64,000 nucleotides of DNA, from contig CAWFLD010000006.1 of assembly GCA_963816555.1 (NCBI GenBank), positions 124,001-188,000 of the forward strand. The letters run 5' to 3'. Each line of letters starts with the position of its first letter. The first letter of the stretch is position 1. This stretch comes from Lutibaculum sp963816555 (lineage in GTDB: Bacteria; Pseudomonadota; Alphaproteobacteria; Rhizobiales; Tepidamorphaceae). Shown in pieces: positions 9,682 to 19,997 of the stretch. The notes beneath the pieces were generated by a model. The model had not been told where the DNA came from, did no database searches, and saw nothing but the letters and a program-made list of their open reading frames with translations. Position numbers and translations under genes: made by a program.

Positions 9682-10185
9682 TCAGGCGGCCCGGACGATC
9701 CGCTTCAGCGCGTCGGTCCTGAACCAGAACTGCTGGGCGAGCGCGCCGACCACGTGCAGGCCGACGAGGACCAGAAGCGGCGTCCACATGATCTCGTGCA
9801 CCTCGGCGGCGTCGCGGATGCCGCCGAACCACGCCACGAGCCCGGCCACCGGCATGGCGATCAGGATCGCGTAGATCAGGAAATGCGTCGCCTTGGCGAG
9901 CCACATCGCCCAGGCCGGCTCCGCCTCGGGATGGGGCGGCCGGCCGTGGGAGAAGCGGTCCCACAGCCGCAGAACGGCGGCGGCGAGCACCAGCGTCCCG
10001 ACCACGATGTGGACCCAGCCGCCGACGAAGGCGGCCTGGTCCACCTCGGTCCCGCGGCGCGTGGCGCGCCACAGGTCGACCATCCATTCGTGGTCGACGA
10101 ACTGGACGACGATGAAAAGCACGATCAGCCAGTGAAGCGTCACGCTGAGCTTCGACCAGGCGGCAGGTTGGGTCTTGACGGGCAT
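9682..10185 (-). CDS. Cytochrome b561 family membrane protein
   Basis: Di-haem b-type integral membrane protein of 167 residues with four predicted helices. Candidate haem-ligating histidines are in KLSVTLHWLIVLFIVV, GGWVHIVVGTLVL, WLAKATHFLIYAILIAMPV and LLVLVGLHVVGALAQQF, in the usual CybB pattern. The start ATG at 10185 follows a good GAGGAGG ribosome site. It probably passes electrons between quinol and periplasmic acceptors. Downstream of the RND permease gene on the same strand but apparently separate from it. Confidence 0.88.
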   Translation of the reverse strand: MPVKTQPAAWSKLSVTLHWLIVLFIVVQFVDHEWMVDLWRATRRGTEVDQAAFVGGWVHIVVGTLVLAAAVLRLWDRFSHGRPPHPEAEPAWAMWLAKATHFLIYAILIAMPVAGLVAWFGGIRDAAEVHEIMWTPLLVLVGLHVVGALAQQFWFRTDALKRIVRAA

Positions 10186-10280
10186 CGGATGGATCCTCCT
10201 CGGAAGGGAACGCCTCCCTCCTACTCCCCACGTGTCGCCGATGTTTGTGAAGATGTCGCCAATCTGTATCAGGCGGGGCA

Positions 10281-13200
10281 TCACCCCGCCTGCGGCGTGC
10301 CTTCCTTGGCCTCGATCGCGGAGATCGCCTCCTCCTCGCGCTGCCGGCGCTCGCGGATGCCGGAGCGGTCGGACGCCAGGAAGGTGTAGATCACCGGCAG
10401 CACGAACAGCGTGAACAGCGTGCCGATCGACATGCCGGCGACGATGACGAGCGAGATCGACATGCGGCTGGCCGCGCCGGCGCCGGAGGCGAGCAGCATC
10501 GGCACGAGGCCGGCGACCATCGCCGCCGTCGTCATCAGGATCGGCCTCAGCCTCATCTCGGCCGCGATCTCGACGGCCTCGGCGCGCGACTTGCCGAACT
10601 CCTCCTGCTGCTCGCGGGCCACCTCGCAGATCAGGATGCCGTGCTTGGTGATCAGCCCGATCAGCGTGACGAGGCCGATCTGCGAGTAGATGTTGAGCGT
10701 CGAGAAGCCCATCGCCAGCGGGATGAGCGCGCCGACGATCGACAGCGGCACGCTGACCAGGATGACCAGCGGGTCGCGCAGGCTCTCGTACTGCGCGGCG
10801 AGCACCAGGTAGATGATGATGATGGCGAAGCCGAAGGTGAGGTAGAGCGCGTTGCCCTCCTCGATCTGCTGGCGCGACTGGCCGGAATAGTCGACCGTGA
10901 ACCCCGCCGGCATGCTCTGCGCCTGCTCCTGCAGGAAGCTCAGCGCGTCGCCCGTCGTCAGCCCGATCATCGGCACGCCGGAGATGGTCGCCGAGTTGAG
11001 CTGGTTGAAGCGGTTGAGGCTCTGCGGCACGACCTCCTGCTCGAGCGTGATCAGGCTCGACAGCGGCACCATGCTGCCGGCGGCCGACGGCACGTAGTAG
11101 CGGCCGAGGTCCTCCGGCGTCAGGCGCTCGGCGCGCGGCGCCTCGGGAATGACCTGGTAGGCCCGGCCGCCGATATTGATCAGGTTGACGTAGTTGCCGC
11201 CCGCCATGTTGGCCAGCGTCGAGGCGACGCTCTGCATGGTGACGCCGAGCGAGGCCGCCTTCTCGCGGTCGATGTGGATGACGGTCTGCGGCGAGTCGTA
11301 GTTGAGGTCCGACTGCACGAACAGGAAGCGCCCGCTCTTCTGGGCCGCCTCCACCATCTCGTTGGCGACCTGGTTGAGCTGCTTGTAGTCCGCCGTCGTC
11401 TGGATGACGAAGGACACGGGGTAGCCGCCGCCGGAGGACGGCAGGGCCGGCGGCGAGAAGACCGATCCCTTCACGCCGGGAATCTTGTTCAGCTCGCCCT
11501 GGATGTCGCCGGAGATGGCGCGGGCGGAGCGGTCGCGCTCGTCCCACGGCTTCAGGACGCCGATGCCGAGCCCCTTGCTCGTCGTGTTCTGGAAGCCCGA
11601 GATGGTGAAGACGGTCTCCGCCTCCGGCACCGACCCGAACGCGTCGCGCACGTCCGACGCGTAGTGGCTCATGTAGTCGATGTTCGCCTTGGACGGGCCG
11701 TCGAACATCGTCAGGAGGGCGCCCTGGTCCTCCTCGGGGGCGAGCTCCTGGCGGATCTGCGGGAACAGCCAGACGAGGCTCGCCACGACGAGGATCGCGA
11801 AGATCACCGTCGTGAAGCGGTCGTTGAGCGAGCCCTTGAGCATCTTGCCGTAGCGCCGCTGCACGGAGTCGAAGCGGCGGTCGAGCCAGCCGGCGAAGCC
11901 GCCCCGGCCCTCGGTGTGCTTCAGGATCCGCGAGCTCATCATCGGCGACAGGGTGAGCGCGATGATGCCGGAGACGACGACGGAGCCGGCCAGCGTCAGC
12001 GCGAACTCGGAGAACAGCGCGCCGGTCAGCCCGCCCATCAGGGCGATCGGCGTGTAGACGGCGGCCAGCGTGATCGTCATCGAGATGACGGGCGTGGAGA
12101 TCTCGCGCGTGCCCTTGATCGCCGCCTGGAACGGCGTGAGCCCCTCCTCGATGTGGCGGTGGATGTTCTCGACCACGACGATCGCGTCGTCGACCACGAG
12201 GCCGATGGCGAGGACCATCGCCAGCAGCGTCATCAGGTTGATCGAGAAGCCGAGGGCGAAGAGGGCGGTGCCCACGCCGACGAGGGAGAGCGGGATCGTC
12301 ACGATCGGGATCGCGACCGAGCGGAACGAGCCGAGGAACAGGAAGATGACGACGATGACGATGAGCGCGGCCTCGCCCACCGTCTTCACGACCTCCTCGA
12401 TCGAGGAGTTGATGAAGGTCGTGGAGTCGTAGACGACCTTGGAGTTGAGGCCCTCGGGCAGGTCGCGCTGGATGTTGGGCAACTCGTCGCGCACCGCCTT
12501 CACGACGTCGATCGAGTTCGCGTCCGAGGCGACCTGGATGCCGATGAACACCGCCTCGTTGCCGTCGACGACGACGGAGCTGTCGGCGCTCTGGGCGCCG
12601 AGCTGGATGTCGGCGACGTCGCCGAGGCGCACGAGCTCGGTGCCGTTGTTCTTGACGACGAGCTGGCGGAACTCGTCCGCCGAGGTGAGGTTCGTCAGGG
12701 CGCGGTTGGTGATGACGTCGAAATAGCCCTTCGTCGCACCCGCCGCCGCGGAGTAGTTGTTCGCCCGCATCGCGGCCACGACCTCGGAGGTCGACAGGCC
12801 GAACTGCGCGAGCTTCGTGGGGTCGAGCCACACGCGCATCGCGAAGGTGCGGTCGCCGAGGATGTCGGACGAGGCGACGCCCGGCACGACCGACAGGCGC
12901 GGCTGCACGACGCTGGTCAGGTACTCGGTGATCTGCTCCTGGCTCAGGTTCGGGCGAGGAGAAGGCGATGTAGGCGGCCGCGAAGCTCTGGCCCGTCGAC
13001 TTGACGAGCACGGGGTCGTTCACGTCGCTCGGCAGCTGCGCGCGCACCGCGTTCACCTTCGCCGTGACGTTCGTCATCGCGGCGTTGCCGTCGTAGTTGA
13101 GCGGCACCGTCACGGTCACGACGCTGAGGCCCGGCGCGCTGCGCGAGGTGAGGTAGTCGACGCCCTCCGCGCTCGCCACCGACTTCTCGATCGGCTGCGT

Positions 13201-13383
13201 CACGAAGCCCTGCATCAGGTCCGCGTCGGCGCCCGGGAAGGTCGTGGTGATCGAGATCGAGGTGTTCTCGAGCTCGGGATACTGCCGCACCTGCAGGCTC
13301 GAATACGAATAGAGCCCGACGAAGAAGATCAGCAGGCTGACCACCACCGACAGGACCGGCCGGCGAATGAAGATGTCGAACAT
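10281..13383 (-). pseudogene. RND efflux permease (AcrB/MexF-type), one-base frameshift at about 12951
   Basis: Proton-driven tripartite efflux permease of about 1033 residues once the frame is restored. The N-terminus is canonical (MFDIFIRRPVLSVVVSLLI). TM4 has the proton-relay motif GLVVDDAIVVVENIHRHIEEG, and the C-terminal half repeats the fold (GLITKHGILICEVAREQQEE). An extra base near 12951 shifts the frame after YIAFSSP: removing one G restores NLSQEQITEYL, the expected porter-domain sequence. Both halves are otherwise perfectly conserved, so this may be an assembly error. It follows the adaptor gene by 22 nt in a tetR-acrA-acrB-like operon. Confidence 0.9.
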
Positions 13384-13405
13384 GTCGAAGTTCCTTCGCC
13401 GGTGA

Positions 13406-14524
13406 TCAGTACTTCGATTTTTCGACGTCGGGGGCGGGAATGCCGCCCTCGGTGATCTCGACGGCCGTGCCGTTCGACAGCTTGAGCTGGCCGCTCGTCA
13501 CGACGGTGTCGCCGGCCTCGACGCCCTTGGTGATCACGACGTTGCCGTCGCGCCGCTGGCCGGTCTCGACCGTCACCCGCTTCACCGTCGGATGCTCGGC
13601 GTCGCCCTCCTTCGGCACGACCACGTAGACGTAGTCGCCGTAGAGATTGTAGCTGACCGCCTCGTTGGGGATGACGACGACCTTGCGCTCGTCGGCGAGC
13701 TCGATCTCGACGTTGACGAACATGCCGGGCAGCAGGAGCTCGTCGGGGTTCGGCACGTTGCCCTCGACCTTCACGAGGCCCGTCCCCGGATCGACCTTCG
13801 GCTCGCGCGAGGTCACCTTGCCCTTGAACACCTGCCCGGGCTGGGCGTCGGCGGTGACGCGGATCGGCCGGCCCGGCGTGATCTCGTCGATGTTGCGCTG
13901 GCCGACGGAGAACTCGACGCTGAGCTGGCTCAGGTCCTGGAGGTTGACGATCGCGGTGCCCGGCTGGACGTAGGCGCCGAGGTCGACCTGGCGGATGCCG
14001 AGCTGGCCGGAGAACGGCGCGTGCACGGTCTTCTTGTCGATCTCGGCCTGGAGCGAGGCGACCTGGGCGGCCTGCGCGTTGCGCTGGAACTTGTTCTCGT
14101 CGAGCGTCGCCTGCGACACCACGGCGCCCGCCTTGAGCGAGCTCGTGCGCTTGAAGTTGGCCTCCGCGAGATCGAGATTGGCCTGCGCCGCCTTGAGGTT
14201 GGCCTCCTGGATGTCGGAGTCGAGCCGGACGAGCACGTCGCCTTCCTTCACCTTGTCGCCGGACTGGAAGAGGATCTCCTCGACCACGCCGGCGACCGAG
14301 GGCGTGACGTCGACGCCGTTGCCGGCGCGCAGCGTGCCCACCGCCGGAACCGTCGTCCGCCAGGTCTGCTCCTCCGCCTTCACGGCGCCGACCTGGATGA
14401 CCGACACCCTCCGCGACTGCAGGTATTCCGCGATCTTCTGGTTCTTGAACTGGATGAAGAAGTACACGCCGGCCCCGATCAGCCCGACGATGATCAACAT
14501 GATGAGCAGACGGCCCAGGCGCAT
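13406..14524 (-). CDS. RND efflux periplasmic adaptor (AcrA/MexE-type)
   Basis: Membrane fusion protein of 372 residues linking the RND permease to an outer-membrane channel. One N-terminal membrane helix (LLIMLIIVGLIGAGVYFFI) precedes a lipoyl half-motif (GVVEEILFQSGDKVKEGDVLVRLD) and a helical hairpin. The second lipoyl half is VHAPFSGQLGIRQVDLGAYV, followed by the beta-barrel and membrane-proximal domains (LLPGMFVNVEIEL, VTSGQLKLSNG). The length is normal. Encoded between the TetR regulator and the permease on the same strand. Confidence 0.93.
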   Translation of the reverse strand: MRLGRLLIMLIIVGLIGAGVYFFIQFKNQKIAEYLQSRRVSVIQVGAVKAEEQTWRTTVPAVGTLRAGNGVDVTPSVAGVVEEILFQSGDKVKEGDVLVRLDSDIQEANLKAAQANLDLAEANFKRTSSLKAGAVVSQATLDENKFQRNAQAAQVASLQAEIDKKTVHAPFSGQLGIRQVDLGAYVQPGTAIVNLQDLSQLSVEFSVGQRNIDEITPGRPIRVTADAQPGQVFKGKVTSREPKVDPGTGLVKVEGNVPNPDELLLPGMFVNVEIELADERKVVVIPNEAVSYNLYGDYVYVVVPKEGDAEHPTVKRVTVETGQRRDGNVVITKGVEAGDTVVTSGQLKLSNGTAVEITEGGIPAPDVEKSKY

Positions 14525-14574
14525 ACGTCATCTCCCTGCACGGCCCGTCCGGGGCCGCGCGTTCCAGCCATGTC

Positions 14575-15147
14575 TCAGTTCGCCGCGGGATCGCCCTCGG
14601 AGCGGGCCATCTCGGCGAGGCGGGTGTGAAGCAGCTCGAGCTCCGCGTCGCCGAACGGCGTCAGGCCCAGCGCGTCCCACATCATCAGCATGTCGCGCGC
14701 CAGCCACACGACGTACGCGCCGAGGGGATCGACGGATGTTTCCGCGATCTCGACGCGCATTTCCGCCAGGCGGTCCCGCAGAGGCGCGAGAAGTGAAGGG
14801 TTTTCGGCGCCTGCCGCGAGAATGGCAAGCCCCATTCGGTGATCGACGACCTCTTCCTTCTTCAGCGCGAGCAAGGTGCGCAGCGCCCGGTTGGGCCCGT
14901 CCTCCACCGCCGCGCCGATCCGCTCCCGGTGGCTGTCGAGGCGGCCGATCATCGCCGTGACCATCGCCTGCAGGAGCGCTTCCTTGTTCGGGAAGTTGTA
15001 GAGCAGCCCGCCCTTGGAGATTCCGGCCTCGCGCGCGACGGCGTCGAGCGTCAGATGCGCCGCCCCCTCGCGGGCGACGACACGCTCCGCCGCCAGCACG
15101 ATGTCCGCCTGGCTTTGCGGATTGCGAACCCTCTTGCGACCTGCCAT
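14575..15147 (-). CDS. TetR/AcrR family transcriptional regulator
   Basis: Repressor of about 190 residues with a TetR HTH at residues 10-55 (ADIVLAAERVVAREGAAHLTLDAVAREAGISKGGLLYNFPNKEALL) and a ligand-binding helical C-terminus. ATG 15147 is chosen over a TTG at 15159. It lies 50 nt upstream of the efflux adaptor gene in the same direction and probably represses the whole operon and itself through the site at 15162-15175. Confidence 0.91.
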   Translation of the reverse strand: MAGRKRVRNPQSQADIVLAAERVVAREGAAHLTLDAVAREAGISKGGLLYNFPNKEALLQAMVTAMIGRLDSHRERIGAAVEDGPNRALRTLLALKKEEVVDHRMGLAILAAGAENPSLLAPLRDRLAEMRVEIAETSVDPLGAYVVWLARDMLMMWDALGLTPFGDAELELLHTRLAEMARSEGDPAAN

Positions 15148-15161
15148 TGCACCGCACAATT

Positions 15162-15175
15162 ACCGTCCAGTCGGT
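15162..15175 (-). promoter_or_regulatory. Putative TetR operator
   Basis: ACCGTCCAGTCGGT is an imperfect palindrome (ACCG and CGGT arms, 10 of 14 positions symmetric) 15 bp upstream of the tetR start. This is the shape and place of AcrR-type autoregulatory operators. No other palindrome of this kind is seen nearby. Confidence 0.5.
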
Positions 15176-15322
15176 GCAGATAATCCCTATGAGCGGTGCC
15201 GGTCAAGGCGGACCCGGCGTCACGCCTTCGTGAAAGGGAGGGCGGAGCGGCCCGATCGGGCCTCCGATGGTGCGCTGCGGGAGGCGCTTGCCGGGCTGCC
15301 GCCGGCAGGGCATCTTCGCCCC

Positions 15323-15778
15323 ATGCCGCACCCCATCATCCGCCGCGCCGCCCGCGACGACCTCCCCGCCATCGTCGGCCTCCTCGCCGACGACGTGCTG
15401 GGCCGCGAGCGCGACAGCGCCGACGCCTCCGACCCCGCCTATGCCGCGGCCTTCGCCGCGATCGAGGCCGACCCGAACCATGTCCTGGCGGTCATGGAGG
15501 ATCAGGGCGAGATCGTCGGCTGCCTCCAGGTCGCGTTCCTTCCCGGCCTGTCGCGCCGGGGCGCCTGGCGCGGCCAGATCGAGGGCGTGCGCATCGCCGC
15601 CAGCCGGCGCGGCGGCGGGCTCGGCGAGGTTCTCGTCCGCTGGGCGATCGAGGAATGCCGCGCGCGCGGCTGCAGCTTCGTGCAGCTCTCCTCCGACAGG
15701 AGCCGGACGGACGCGAGGCGCTTCTACGAGCGCCTCGGCTTCGTCGTGAGCCACAACGGCTTCAAGCTGCCGCTCTGA
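15323..15778 (+). CDS. GNAT family N-acetyltransferase
   Basis: Acetyl-CoA dependent acetyltransferase of 151 residues. The GNAT fold is visible: an N-terminal IIRRAARDDLPAIVGLL strand-helix, central VVGCLQV-like strand (EIVGCLQVAFLP) and the acetyl-CoA binding loop RRGGGLGEVLVRWAIE. A motif B region follows (VQLSSDRSRTDARRFYERLGF). The substrate is not predictable. Convergent with the malonyl-CoA synthetase gene. Confidence 0.88.
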   Translation: MPHPIIRRAARDDLPAIVGLLADDVLGRERDSADASDPAYAAAFAAIEADPNHVLAVMEDQGEIVGCLQVAFLPGLSRRGAWRGQIEGVRIAASRRGGGLGEVLVRWAIEECRARGCSFVQLSSDRSRTDARRFYERLGFVVSHNGFKLPL

Positions 15779-15796
15779 GCGGCCTTCCCCGAAGGA

Positions 15797-17314
15797 TCAG
15801 CCGGCGTAGAGATCGGAGAACTTGTCGCGCAGCAGGTTCTTCTGGACCTTGCCCATCGTGTTGCGCGGCAGCTCGTCGACGAACAGGACGCGCTTGGGGA
15901 TCTTGAAGCGGGCGAGCTTGCCGTCGAGCGCGGCGATCACGTCCTGCTCGGACGGCTCGGCGCCCTTCTGCGGCACGACGACGGCGGTGACGCCCTCGCC
16001 GAAGTCGCGGTGCTTCACGCCGATCACCGCGGATTCGAGCACGCCGTCGAGCTGGTCGATCTCGGTCTCGATCTCCTTGGGGTAGACGTTGTAGCCGCCC
16101 GAGATGATCAGGTCCTTCTCGCGCCCGACGATGTGGACGTAGCCGGCCGCGTCGACCTTGCCGAGATCGCCGGTGACGAAGAAGCCGTCGTCGCGGAACT
16201 CCTCGGCCGTCTTCTCCGGCATCCGCCAGTAGCCGGCGAAGACGTTGGGGCCCCTGACCTCGAGGATGCCGATCTCGTCGGTGCCGAGCGTCGCGCCCGA
16301 CTCCGGGTCGGCGACGCGAAGCTCGACGCCCGGCAGCGGGAAGCCGACCGTGCCGGCGCGGCGGTCGCCGTCATAGGGGTTCGAGGTGTTCATGTTCGTC
16401 TCGGTCATGCCGTAGCGCTCGAGGATGCGCTGGCCGGTGCGCCGCTCGAACTCGTTGTGCGTCTCCGCCAGGAGGGGCGCCGAGCCCGAGGTGAAGAGCC
16501 GCATGTGCGCCGTCGCCTCGCGGGTCAGGCGCTCGTCGTCGAGCATGCGCGTGTAGAAGGTCGGCACGCCCATCATGCTCGTCGCCTTCGGCATCAGGCG
16601 CATGACCTCGTCGAGGTCGAACTTCGGCAGGAAGATCATCGAGCCGCCGGCCAGCATCAGCGTGTTGGTCGCGACGAACAGGCCGTGCGTGTGGAAGATC
16701 GGCAGGACGTGGAGCAGCACGTCGTCGGCGGTGAAGCGCCAGTAGTCGACGAGCGTCAGCGCGTTCGACAGGAGGTTGCCGTGCGTCAGCATGGCGCCCT
16801 TCGACCGGCCCGTCGTGCCGGACGTGTAGAGGATCGCCGCGAGGTCGCCCTCGCTGCGCGGCACCGGCGCGCTCGCCCCGTCCGTGCCCTCGGCCGCGTC
16901 GATGAGGGTGCCCTCGCCCTTGGCGCCGAGCGAGGCGACCGCCGCCACGCCGGCCTCGTGCGCCACCCTGGCGGCCGCCTCGAGCGCCGCCGGCCGGCAC
17001 ACGAAGAGCGCCGCCTCGGCATCCGACAGGAAGTAGGAGATCTCGGACGCGGTGTAGCCGATGTTGAGCGGCAGGTAGACGGCGCCCGCCTTCAGCGTGC
17101 CGATGAACAGGGCGATCGCCTGCCACGACTTGTCGACCTGCACCGCCACCCGGTCGCCCGGCTTTATGCCGAGCCCGGCCAGCGCGTCGGCGAAGCGGGC
17201 GGCGAGGGCGAAGGTCTCGCCATAGGAGATCTCCTCCCCTTCCGGCAGGAAGAAGAGCGTCTTGTTCTGGTCCGGCACGGCCCGCTCGAGGGCGGCGAAG
17301 AGGTTGTCAGGCAT
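15797..17314 (-). CDS. matB: Malonyl-CoA synthetase (malonate-CoA ligase)
   Basis: Cytoplasmic adenylate-forming enzyme of 505 residues that activates malonate to malonyl-CoA with ATP and CoA. Motifs in order are the P-loop ILYTSGTTGRSKGAMLTHGN, ERYGMTETNMN, the hinge and A8 region VTGDLGKVD ... GREKDLIISGGYNVYPKEIE, and the C-terminal catalytic lysine region PRNTMGKVQKNLLRDK. Assignment to MatB rather than another acyl-CoA ligase rests mainly on context: it overlaps the malonyl-CoA decarboxylase gene by 8 nt and ends a TRAP-mcd-ligase operon like rhizobial matPQMAB. Confidence 0.92.
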   Translation of the reverse strand: MPDNLFAALERAVPDQNKTLFFLPEGEEISYGETFALAARFADALAGLGIKPGDRVAVQVDKSWQAIALFIGTLKAGAVYLPLNIGYTASEISYFLSDAEAALFVCRPAALEAAARVAHEAGVAAVASLGAKGEGTLIDAAEGTDGASAPVPRSEGDLAAILYTSGTTGRSKGAMLTHGNLLSNALTLVDYWRFTADDVLLHVLPIFHTHGLFVATNTLMLAGGSMIFLPKFDLDEVMRLMPKATSMMGVPTFYTRMLDDERLTREATAHMRLFTSGSAPLLAETHNEFERRTGQRILERYGMTETNMNTSNPYDGDRRAGTVGFPLPGVELRVADPESGATLGTDEIGILEVRGPNVFAGYWRMPEKTAEEFRDDGFFVTGDLGKVDAAGYVHIVGREKDLIISGGYNVYPKEIETEIDQLDGVLESAVIGVKHRDFGEGVTAVVVPQKGAEPSEQDVIAALDGKLARFKIPKRVLFVDELPRNTMGKVQKNLLRDKFSDLYAG

Positions 17315-18672
17315 TTGTCGCTGCTGGGGTCCTTCGTTCGGGCACGGCGCGCAGGAGCCGCCGCACCGCCGGCGCCGCCGCCACCGCGCCTTCGTTGGCA
17401 TAGGCTTCGTGGTTCTTCTCGATCTGGCGGGGATCGTAGAGGTAGTTGACCATCAGGCCGGCGGCGTCCGCCATGCCCTTTTCCGAGCACGTCGCCGAAC
17501 GGATCGATGCGCTCGAGCCGGGCGCCGTTGCCGAGATGGAAGCGGGCGACCGGATCGGGCGGCAGGCCGCGCCGGTCCTTCGCCTTGAGGAAGTAGTGCG
17601 CCGCGAGCGCGCACAGAAGCGGCTGCACGGCCTTGCGCTTCTCCTCGTCCTGCCACCACGCCGGCTGGTCGAGGGTCGCCAGCGCCGCCTCGTCGCTCTC
17701 CGCCAGCGCCGCGGTCGCGGGATCGGCGCGCTCGGCGTCGAGCCACCTGCGGAAGCCCGGCACCGGCGACAGCGTGACGAAGGTCTTGAGGCCGGGGAAG
17801 GTCCGCTCGAGATCCTCCACCACCTGCTTGATCAGGAAGTTGCCGAAGGAGATGCCCTTGAGGCCCTTCTGGCAGTTCGAGATGGAATAGAAGACGGCCG
17901 TCGTCGCCTCCTCGCCGCGGATCGTCTCGCGCTCCTCGGCGAGGATCGGGGCGATGGCGCCCGGGATCTCCTTCGTCAGCGCCACCTCGACGAAGATCAG
18001 CGGCTCGTCGACGAGGGCCGGGTGGAAGAAGGCGTAGAGGCGCCGGTCCGACGGGTCGATCCGCCGCCGCAGATCCTCCCAGCCGTTGATCGCGTGCACC
18101 GCCTCGTAGCGGATGATCTTCTCCAGCGTCGAGGCCGGCATCGACCAGTCGACGCGCCGGAGAACGAGGAAGCCGCGGTTGAACCACGACGACAGCAGGT
18201 GCGCGAAGTCGCGGTCGACGATCTCGAAGTCCTTGTGCGCCTTCAGGCGGTCGACGAGGTCGGCGCGCATCGAGACGAGCGCGGCCGTGCCGCCGGGGGC
18301 GCGGTTGAGGCGGCGGAACAGCTCCTGCCGGCGCGGCTCGGAGGCGACGTGCAGCTTCTGCGCCGCCCCGACCTCGCGCGGGTTCTCGATATAGGCCGCC
18401 GCCGCCTTCGACAGCGCCTCGGGATCGGCGCCGAAATTCTCGGCCAGCTCGCGGAAGAAGGCGGTGCGGCCGGCATAGTCGAGCGCCGCGTACCCGTCGA
18501 GGATGTCGCGCGCCAGGGCGATGCCGGAGGCCTCGCCGCGGCCGCCCAGCAGCTCGTTGGCGAGCGAGCCGAGGTCGCGGCCGCTCGGCCGCCGCTCGCG
18601 GCGCTCGATGATGCCGCGACCGCGCTCGACGATCGTGGAAAGCAGGTCGTTGAAGAAGAATGACGTGCTCAA
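17307..18672 (-). pseudogene. matA: Malonyl-CoA decarboxylase, one-base frameshift at about 17487
   Basis: Converts malonyl-CoA to acetyl-CoA and CO2, the second step of malonate use. The first 395 or so residues are intact and typical of the MCD family (SWFNRGFLVLRRVDW, YEAVHAINGWEDLRRRIDPSDRR, catalytic region EEATTAVFYSISNCQKGLKG). One extra base near 17487 breaks the frame after RIDPFGDV. Removing it gives SEKGMADAAGLMVNYLYDP and a normal C-terminus whose stop overlaps matB. The start appears to be TTG 18672, 5 nt after the dctM stop. Total 454 residues when repaired, the usual length. Confidence 0.9.
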
Positions 18673-18677
18673 GGGGG

Positions 18678-19997
18678 TCAGCCAATCACGAGGTTCGGAA
18701 GCCAGGTGGCGATGCCGGGGAACACGCATAGAAGCACAATGCCGAGCACCATGCACAGCACATAGGGGAGCGAACCGCGCAGAATGGTCTGCAGCGAGAT
18801 TTCCGGCGCGATCCCGTTGATGACGTAGAGGTTGAGCCCGACCGGCGGCGTGATCAGGCCGATCTCCATGTTGATCGTCAGCACGACCGCGAACCAGTAG
18901 GGATCGAAGCCCGCCTGCGTGATGATCGGCAGCAGGATGGGCGCGGCCATCAGGATCACCGCCACCGGCGGCAGGAAGAAGCCGGCGACCAGCAGGAACA
19001 GGTTGATCACCGCCATCAGAACCCAGCGGTTGACGTCGAGGTCGGCGATCCACCCCGCGATCGACTGGGTGATGAACATCGAGGACAGCGCGAAGGAGAA
19101 GAGCTCGGAGGCGCCGATGATCATCATGATCATCGTGCTCTCCTTCACCGTGTCGCGGAAGATCGGGCCCATCCGCCCGATCGACCACGAGCGCGAGAAG
19201 ATGCCGTAGATCACCGCGACGAGCAGGATGCAGAACAGCGCGCCGACGCCGGAGGCCTCGGACGGCGTGGCGACGCCGCCGTAGAGCACGTAGAGGATGC
19301 CGGCGATCAGCAGCAGGAACGGCAGCACCCGCGGCAGGATGGCGAAGCGCTGGCGCCACGAGAAGCTCTCCGTCAGCTCGCTCAGGCCGACGCCCTTCAT
19401 CCGGCACGAGATGATCGTCCAGGCCATGAACAGCGCCGTGAGCATGAGCCCCGGCAGGACGCCGGCCATGAACAGCCGGCCGATCGAGGTCTCGGTCGCG
19501 ATGCCGTAGACGATCATGGTGATCGACGGCGGGATCAGGATGCCGAGCGTGCCGCCGGCCGCGATCGAGCCGGCCGCGATCGTGTCGGGATAGCCGCGCC
19601 CGCGCATCTCGGGGATGCCCATCTTGCCGATCGCCGCGCAGGTCGCGGGCGAGGAGCCCGACAGCGCGGCGAAGATCGAGCAGGCGCCGAGATTGGACAG
19701 GACGAGGCCGCCCGGCACGCGGTTCAGCCAGCGGTCGAGCGCCTCGTAGAGGTCCTTGCCGGCCGGGCTCGACGCCACCGCGGCGCCCATCAGGATGAAC
19801 ATCGGGATCGACACGAGGCCGAACGAGGCGAGGCCGCCGAAGAAGGTGTCGCCGATGATGCTGAGGGAATCGAAGCCCTCGGTGAGGATCAGGGCGAGGA
19901 TCGAGACGAGGCCGAGCGCGAAGGCGATCGGCATGCCGATGGCGAGCAGCGCGATCAGGCCGCCCAGGATCATCAGCCCCTCGGAAAGCGGGCTCAT
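18678..19997 (-). CDS. TRAP transporter large permease, DctM subunit (malonate)
   Basis: Membrane subunit of 439 residues with about 12 helices that drives substrate uptake with a sodium or proton gradient. DctM signatures are GLVSIPMFILMGAAVASSPAGKDLYEALDRWL, SGSSPATCAAIGKMGIPEM and AAGGTLGILIPPSITMIVYG. ATG 19997 overlaps the dctQ stop by 4 nt. Malonate as substrate is inferred from the linked decarboxylase and ligase genes. Confidence 0.95.
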   Translation of the reverse strand: MSPLSEGLMILGGLIALLAIGMPIAFALGLVSILALILTEGFDSLSIIGDTFFGGLASFGLVSIPMFILMGAAVASSPAGKDLYEALDRWLNRVPGGLVLSNLGACSIFAALSGSSPATCAAIGKMGIPEMRGRGYPDTIAAGSIAAGGTLGILIPPSITMIVYGIATETSIGRLFMAGVLPGLMLTALFMAWTIISCRMKGVGLSELTESFSWRQRFAILPRVLPFLLLIAGILYVLYGGVATPSEASGVGALFCILLVAVIYGIFSRSWSIGRMGPIFRDTVKESTMIMMIIGASELFSFALSSMFITQSIAGWIADLDVNRWVLMAVINLFLLVAGFFLPPVAVILMAAPILLPIITQAGFDPYWFAVVLTINMEIGLITPPVGLNLYVINGIAPEISLQTILRGSLPYVLCMVLGIVLLCVFPGIATWLPNLVIG

